From positions 1-64,000 of the forward strand of contig CBDCPI010000015.1 of NCBI GenBank assembly GCA_965220245.1: DNA of 64,000 nt. The letters are read 5' to 3'. The first letter of the stretch is position 1, and each line of letters opens with the position of its first letter. Origin of the DNA: CBDCPI01 sp965220245 (GTDB lineage: Bacteria; Chloroflexota; Dehalococcoidia; Lucifugimonadales; UBA3495). The notes under the pieces were generated by a model. The model saw only the letters and a list, made by a program, of their open reading frames with translations. It was not told where the DNA came from and searched no databases. The position numbers and the translations under genes were made by a program. Shown in pieces: positions 59,940-64,000 of this stretch.

Positions 59940-60120
59940 TGTGCAAAGTCCCAGGTCGGACCAAGACGGTCTGCGAGGGACGGTTTCAGTGGACCCCACC
60001 GTCGTCCCGGCGAAAGCCGGGACCCAGGGATGCTAAAACAACTGCACCGTTTTCCAGTAAGAAATCCTGGATTCCGGCCTCCGCCGGAAAGACGGCGTGT
60101 GGTTTTACGGACTTTGCACA
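59940..60120. repeat. Miniature inverted-repeat element, family E
   Basis: TGTGCAAAGTCC (59940-59951) and GGACTTTGCACA (60109-60120) are perfect 12-bp inverted ends. The interior has two opposed blocks CGTCCCGGCGAAAGCCGGGA and GGATTCCGGCC. The flanks 59822-59939 and 60121-60231 contain no recognised gene. Confidence 0.75.
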
Positions 60121-60231
60121 AGCCCTGCCATCCGGCCCGCCCCGGATGCTATCCTAGACCGAGTTGTGGCATAATTACACCGCTTTCAGCTTCAGCACTG
60201 CTACCAACGGCACTTGCAACAAAGGGAGGGA

Positions 60232-60633
60232 ATGATGCCCGGAAAAATCCACACCACCAAGATCAACCACGTGACCACCATGGTCAAAGACACGGCGCGG
60301 GCCATGAAGTTCTACAACGACTTGATCGGGATCAAGCAGATTGAGAGTCAGGTAGACAACCCGGAAATAACCTGGCTGCAACTCGAGACCGGCATTATGG
60401 TGCACTTGATCGAGACCGAAGAAGCGCCGGCGAAGCCGGAGCGGGTGCACCACGCTTTCGAGGTGGAGGACTTCGAAGGGACCAAACAAATCCTTCAGGA
60501 GAACGGGTACGAGGTCGTCAGAGAAGGCGTACGCTACGACGGACAAGCCTTCCTCTTCACCGAAGACCCCGACGGCAACCGGGTTGAGTTCTGCACCGCT
60601 GCCGGGTATGCCCCCGCGCCGCCTCGTCCTTAG
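60232..60633 (+). CDS. Glyoxalase/VOC-family protein
   Basis: A 133-residue vicinal oxygen chelate protein. NHVTTMVKDTARAMKFYND is the first beta-alpha unit with its metal His, IMVHLIETEE carries the second ligand, VHHAFEVEDF the third and PDGNRVEFC the Glu, so the four metal ligands are present. GGGAGGG precedes the ATG. Members include lyases, dioxygenases and epimerases. The stop codon TAG lies within the first bases of a family D repeat. Confidence 0.87.
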   Translation: MMPGKIHTTKINHVTTMVKDTARAMKFYNDLIGIKQIESQVDNPEITWLQLETGIMVHLIETEEAPAKPERVHHAFEVEDFEGTKQILQENGYEVVREGVRYDGQAFLFTEDPDGNRVEFCTAAGYAPAPPRP

Positions 60634-60811
60634 AGAGTGTTTTCAAAGTTCCCTCTCCCTCTGGGAGAGGGCTAGGGTGAGGGCCGTTCTTCTGTCGAGG
60701 CGGATGGACTACCTTGGAGATCGTCAGTCATTCCCCATCATCCCTTCGACAAGCTCAGGACAGGCCTAACCTTCTCCCCAAGGAGAAGAGATTTTTGAAA
60801 TATCCGCTTAG
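60630..60811. repeat. Family D repeat overlapping a stop codon
   Basis: TTAGAGAGTGTTTTCAAAGTTCCC, GGGAGAGGGCTAGGGTGAGGG and at the other side CCTTCTCCCCAAGGAGAAGAGAT with TTGAAATATCCGCTTAG. The end of the VOC gene lies in the left terminus. The gap 60634-60918 is mostly this element. Confidence 0.75.
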
Positions 60812-60918
60812 TTCCGAAGACGGTCGGACTTCGGTGATAACCGGCCGCCAACTCTGGTCTGACCGGTTAGCTTATCATTGGGCAAATCCGGCGACTGCTT
60901 GAGACGCAGGAGCACAAG

Positions 60919-61929
60919 ATGGCAGCAAGCGACGCAAAGTACCGGGTCTTGGTGACGGACTTTGTTTGGCCTTCCACCGAGCCGGAGCGGGAGGTCTTGG
61001 CCCAAATTGGGGCCGAAATAATCGAGGCGCCGGACCCGTCAGAAGACACCTTAGCTTCTTTAGCCGCCGATTCCGACGCCATTATGACCTGCTTCGCCCA
61101 GGTAACCGAGAAGGTAGTCCGTTCCGCCAAGAAGTGCCTCGTCATCAGCCGGTACGGCGTCGGAGTCGACAACATCGCGGTGAACACCGCTACCGAAGAG
61201 GGTATCGTTGTCACCTACGTCCCGGACTATTGCGTCGACGAGGTATCGGACCACGTCATGGCGCTGCTGCTGACTTGGAACCGCCAAGTGGGGTTTTACG
61301 ACCAAGTCGCCAAGCAAGGCCGGTGGGAGGGCACCCGCTCACCGGTGCCGTTGGTGAGACTCCGCGGGAGGACCATGGGAGTCGTCGGCTTGGGACGTAT
61401 CGGCCGGGCGGTGGCCGCCAAGGCTGGCGCTTTTGGCATGGAGGTGCTGGCCCACGACCCTTACCTGAGTCCGGACGCCCCCACGCCGTCAGAAGTAACT
61501 TTGGTGGACCTGCCGACCCTTTTGGGAAACTCCGACTACGTAAGCCTGCACACCCCTCTGAACGACGAGACTAGGGGTTTAATCAGCACCCAAGAGTTCA
61601 ATTCGATGAAGTCCAACGCATTCCTCATCAACTGCGCTCGGGGGCCGATCATCGACGAAGACGCACTGTATGCTGCGCTGCAACAACGGGTAATCGCGGG
61701 GGCTGGCCTCGACGTCATGGAACAGGCCGCTCCGCCCGCCGGCCACCCGCTGTTCCGGTTGGACAACGTGCTGGTAACTCCCCACGTGGCTTTCCTCTCC
61801 CAACAGTCGGTATTAGAGTTGGAGACCCGGACTGCCAAGGCCACGGTGGACGTAATCCAAGGGAGAATGCCGGAGTTCTTGGTGAATCCGCCGGTGCTGC
61901 CTTACGCCCGGGTAAGTCTATCTCAGTAA
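60919..61929 (+). CDS. D-2-hydroxyacid dehydrogenase (C-terminal-binding-protein-like)
   Basis: A 336-residue protein of the D-isomer 2-hydroxyacid dehydrogenase family. VISRYGVGVDNIAVNTA is the substrate loop with the Arg-like segment, MGVVGLGRIGRAVAAKAGAF the NAD loop, VSLHTPLNDETRGLIS and LINCARGPIIDEDALY the catalytic Arg region, and LVTPHVAFLS carries the catalytic His. CtBP-like members reduce 2-ketoacids. The start has ACGCAGGAGCACAAG upstream. Confidence 0.93.
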   Translation: MAASDAKYRVLVTDFVWPSTEPEREVLAQIGAEIIEAPDPSEDTLASLAADSDAIMTCFAQVTEKVVRSAKKCLVISRYGVGVDNIAVNTATEEGIVVTYVPDYCVDEVSDHVMALLLTWNRQVGFYDQVAKQGRWEGTRSPVPLVRLRGRTMGVVGLGRIGRAVAAKAGAFGMEVLAHDPYLSPDAPTPSEVTLVDLPTLLGNSDYVSLHTPLNDETRGLISTQEFNSMKSNAFLINCARGPIIDEDALYAALQQRVIAGAGLDVMEQAAPPAGHPLFRLDNVLVTPHVAFLSQQSVLELETRTAKATVDVIQGRMPEFLVNPPVLPYARVSLSQ

Positions 61930-62023
61930 GATTCCGGGGCATGTTTCGAGTGGGCGCGGACCGGCGACATTTAGGTTAAGCACTATAGGCTGACGTTTCA
62001 GTTAGAAGTCATAAGGAGAAAGC

Positions 62024-62860
62024 GTGTTTGAGAGGATCCAGCACATAGGATACCTGACGCCGGACTTGGACCGGGCGGTGGGGTGGTTCGAGCGCTCCTT
62101 TGGCGCCAACCGTAGCGGCGGCGGCCCGCTGGTCAAAAGCTATGCCGTCCCCAGCGGGGGACGCAACGCCTATGTCCGCTTCGGCAAGGTAGAGTCCGAG
62201 ATTATCGAACCGGAAGACACCACGGGCCTGTCCGCTGAGGTCCTGACGATGCATCACGTCGGCTACGTGGTGCCAGACATCGGAGAAACCGTAGCCGTCC
62301 TTACCCGCCGGGGTTTTAGATTTGCGGCCGACGCCCCTTTCACCAATGTCATGGGGCAGCAGGTGCTGTATTTTGACGCCGACACCACCAACGGGGTCAT
62401 GGTCCACCTGACCCAACTTCCCGCCGGTCAAGCTGGGGGCAACCTTAATGATGCCGGCCAAGAGCAAACGGTAGAGATAGAGAACATCGTACACGCCGGG
62501 TACTTGGTCCAAAACCTGGAGGAGGCCATTGCCTGGTACGTGGAGCGGTTAGACGGCCAGCACGTGGGCGGCGGGGCCTCCCGCGCCGGGGGCCGCAACG
62601 CCTTTGTCAACTTCGGGCAAGTCCAAGTAGAGTTGATCGAACCAGGAGACAAGACCCGCCTTTCCGGGCCCAACCATGAGATGGACCATGTTGGCTACGT
62701 CGTTGGCGACATGCACGTTTGCATGGGCCAGTGCCAAGCCCGGGGCTTGCACTTTGTTGAAGGAGCGCCGCTCACCAACTCGGTCCAGCAGCAAGTGGCC
62801 TACTTCGACACCGCCACCAGCATGAACAGCCGGATGCACCTCACCCGGTTGCCCGACTAG
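62024..62860 (+). CDS. Two-domain VOC/glyoxalase protein
   Basis: A 278-residue protein with two tandem VOC domains. The first has IQHIGYLTPDLDRAVGWFER, KVESEIIEPED and MHHVGYVVPDI. The second has VHAGYLVQNLEEAIAWYVER, QVQVELIEPGD and MDHVGYVVGDMHV. The repeats are clearly homologous, with matching YFDxxT segments near their ends (YFDADTTNG, YFDTATSMN). GTG start, with AAGGAGAA four bases before. Metal ligands are partly visible; function is unknown, perhaps methylmalonyl-CoA epimerase or dioxygenase-like. Confidence 0.88.
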   Translation: MFERIQHIGYLTPDLDRAVGWFERSFGANRSGGGPLVKSYAVPSGGRNAYVRFGKVESEIIEPEDTTGLSAEVLTMHHVGYVVPDIGETVAVLTRRGFRFAADAPFTNVMGQQVLYFDADTTNGVMVHLTQLPAGQAGGNLNDAGQEQTVEIENIVHAGYLVQNLEEAIAWYVERLDGQHVGGGASRAGGRNAFVNFGQVQVELIEPGDKTRLSGPNHEMDHVGYVVGDMHVCMGQCQARGLHFVEGAPLTNSVQQQVAYFDTATSMNSRMHLTRLPD

Positions 62861-62903
62861 ATAAGTGCCCCCTCTCCATAATCGAGTTGCGAGAATGCCA
62901 CCA

Positions 62904-62940
62904 TATTCCCTCTCCCAAGGGGAGAGGGTTAGGGTGAGGG
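62904..62940. repeat. Family D repeat fragment upstream of aroK
   Basis: CCCTCTCCC, GGGAGAGGGTTAGGGTGAGGG. It ends eight bases before the GTG start of aroK, and its GTGAGGG is the best ribosome-binding candidate for that gene. Confidence 0.65.
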
Positions 62941-62947
62941 CTATTGT

Positions 62948-63466
62948 GTGAAGCGCAACATATTCTTGGTGGGCTTCATGGCCTCGGGGAAGACCAGCGT
63001 AGGCCGGGTGTTGTCCAAGCTCTCCGGCCAGCCCTTAATCGACGCTGACGACGAGATAGTGGCCCGGGCTGGGAAGTCCATATCCCAAATATTCGAAGAT
63101 TCAGGGGAGGCCGCCTTCCGGGAACTGGAGCGCAGCGTGATAGAAGACCTGTGCCGGACCGGAGGAGGTGTCATCGCCGCTGGCGGCGGGGCCTTCGTCG
63201 ACGAACGGAACCGCGAAGCGATGCTCAAGGGCGGCGTCGTATTCTGGCTAGCGGCCCGGCCCGCCACCATCCACCAGCGCATAACCCTCGAATCCGCGGA
63301 TGCGGCATTGCGGCCTTTACTAGCCGTCGACGACCCGGTGGGCCGGATCGAATCCCTGCTGGAGCAGCGGCGTCCGGCCTATGCCCGGGCCCACCATACC
63401 ATCGACACCGACGACCTCACCCCGGAGCAGGTGGCCCGGCGCATCATGGCAGTCCTAGAACTGTAG
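62948..63466 (+). CDS. aroK: Shikimate kinase
   Basis: A 172-residue kinase. LVGFMASGKTSVGRVL holds Walker A (GFMASGKT), LIDADDEIVARAGKSI the shikimate-binding Asp, GEAAFRELE the Arg, and GGGVIAAGGGAFVDE the GGG loop. AVDDPVGRIESLLEQRRPAY is the lid. It phosphorylates shikimate in aromatic amino-acid synthesis and precedes aroB. The GTG start depends on a ribosome-like site in a repeat. Confidence 0.95.
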   Translation: MKRNIFLVGFMASGKTSVGRVLSKLSGQPLIDADDEIVARAGKSISQIFEDSGEAAFRELERSVIEDLCRTGGGVIAAGGGAFVDERNREAMLKGGVVFWLAARPATIHQRITLESADAALRPLLAVDDPVGRIESLLEQRRPAYARAHHTIDTDDLTPEQVARRIMAVLEL

Positions 63467-63547
63467 CCGGGCACAGTCGCCCACAGGGTTTAAGACCAGG
63501 ATTACCATGCAATCAGGATTACCATGCAATACGGGAGGCTTTAGGAT

Positions 63548-64000
63548 ATGGCCGATCCAAATTTGGCTGCGGTAGTCCAACATTCCGGGGGCAGCTACCC
63601 GGTCGTTGCCGGGTGGGGCATCCTGGAAGACTTGGGCCAACGGTTCCTGGACCTGGGAATCAAGAGCCCAGCCTACATCATCACCGATGACAACGTTATG
63701 AACCCCTACGGCAGACAGGTGCAGCGGGCGTTGCAAAAAGCGGGCATCGCCGCCCACTGCTTCATTATCCCCAACGGCGAGTCCAGCAAGAACTTCGAGT
63801 TGAGCCAAGCCATCTACGACTGGTTGGTGGGACTGCGGGCGGAACGGGGCCAAGCAATCATCGCCGTCGGCGGCGGCGTGGTGGGCGATTTGGCCGGCTT
63901 CGTCGCCGCCACCTTTTTGCGGGGCGTTCCCTTCGTCCAAGTGCCCACCAGCATGGCGGCCATGGTCGACGCCTCCATTGGCGGCAAAGTGGCCGTCAAC
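63548..64000 (+). CDS. aroB: 3-dehydroquinate synthase, N-terminal part (runs off window)
   Basis: The first 151 residues of AroB. SYPVVAGWGILEDLGQR, IPNGESSKNFELSQAIYDWL, IIAVGGGVVGDLAGFVAATF with the NAD-binding Gly-rich loop and VPTSMAAMVDASIGGKVAVN with the conserved metal and substrate contacts are present. It cyclises DAHP to dehydroquinate, one pathway with aroK just upstream. A 17-bp tandem repeat lies at 63498-63532 just before the start. The gene continues beyond 64000. Confidence 0.97.
   Translation, partial: MADPNLAAVVQHSGGSYPVVAGWGILEDLGQRFLDLGIKSPAYIITDDNVMNPYGRQVQRALQKAGIAAHCFIIPNGESSKNFELSQAIYDWLVGLRAERGQAIIAVGGGVVGDLAGFVAATFLRGVPFVQVPTSMAAMVDASIGGKVAVN

Noticed and set aside
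59831..59964. Short minus-strand frame with a hydrophobic segment (WAGWLFGMLALSG)
   Set aside because: It partly lies in a family E repeat, has no ribosome site and no family match; possibly a gene remnant but not supportable.

Overview
The window reads as a chromosome segment of a GC-rich (roughly 58-60 %) bacterium. The gene mix suggests a Chloroflexota lineage close to Dehalococcoidia/SAR202: several luciferase-like flavin monooxygenases, tandem MaoC/FAS1-like dehydratases, a CaiB/BaiF CoA-transferase, a membrane-bound HdrD-like iron-sulfur protein, two-domain glyoxalase proteins and orphan solute-binding lipoproteins. This placement is an inference from gene content; there is no rRNA in the window. 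Housekeeping genes fix its bacterial identity: rpsO-pnp, dapB-asd-dapA, purA, purQ, aroK-aroB, pstSCAB and three tRNAs (Leu-GAG, Cys-GCA, Leu-TAA).

Layout. 1-9.2 kb: a decayed flavin oxidoreductase, an HdrD-like membrane Fe-S protein, a hydrolase, a short SelW-like gene with an in-frame UGA at the CxxU position, an intact LLM oxidoreductase, an NAD(P)-binding epimerase-like protein and SppA. 9.2-16 kb: an accessory block with an IS630-type element, a cupin, an IS903-type element inside a P-loop ATPase gene, a linked nuclease-like gene that is also damaged, and a Uma2 nuclease. 16-22 kb: minus-strand catabolic genes (PEP-mutase/isocitrate-lyase family, a lipoprotein, haloacid dehalogenase, two MaoC-like proteins). 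22-26 kb: repeats, three tRNAs and small redox/zinc proteins. 26-30 kb: CoA-transferase, an SDR lacking its catalytic residues, an M24 peptidase. 30-36 kb: pstSCAB with a second IS630 copy placed directly upstream of pstS. 36-44 kb: LLM oxidoreductase, nucleoside hydrolase, peroxiredoxin, gamma-glutamyltransferase and an HdrB-like gene cut by the second IS903-type copy. 44-64 kb: mostly core metabolism (rpsO, pnp, dapB-asd-aldehyde dehydrogenase, dapA, purA, yqeY, purQ, aroK, aroB) mixed with a TRAP-type lipoprotein gene with an internal stop, an MNT-HEPN protein and a DMT permease gene cut by a 145-bp miniature element.

The striking large-scale property is mobile DNA. Two IS families are each present twice. 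At least five families of non-coding miniature repeats fill most intergenic gaps; several have clear terminal inverted repeats and some have exact target duplications. In three cases (13 kb ATPase, 42 kb HdrB-like gene, 59 kb permease) removing the insertion and one copy of the target duplication restores the reading frame at that site, so the ancestral genes can be read directly. The HdrB-like gene and the permease then read through completely; the ATPase still carries a separate in-frame stop.

The best candidate for something unusual is the 87-residue SelW/Rdx-like selenoprotein at 4639-4902. The damaged nuclease-ATPase gene pair at 11.5-15.3 kb is the best candidate for an uncharacterised, possibly defence-related system, but here it is broken.
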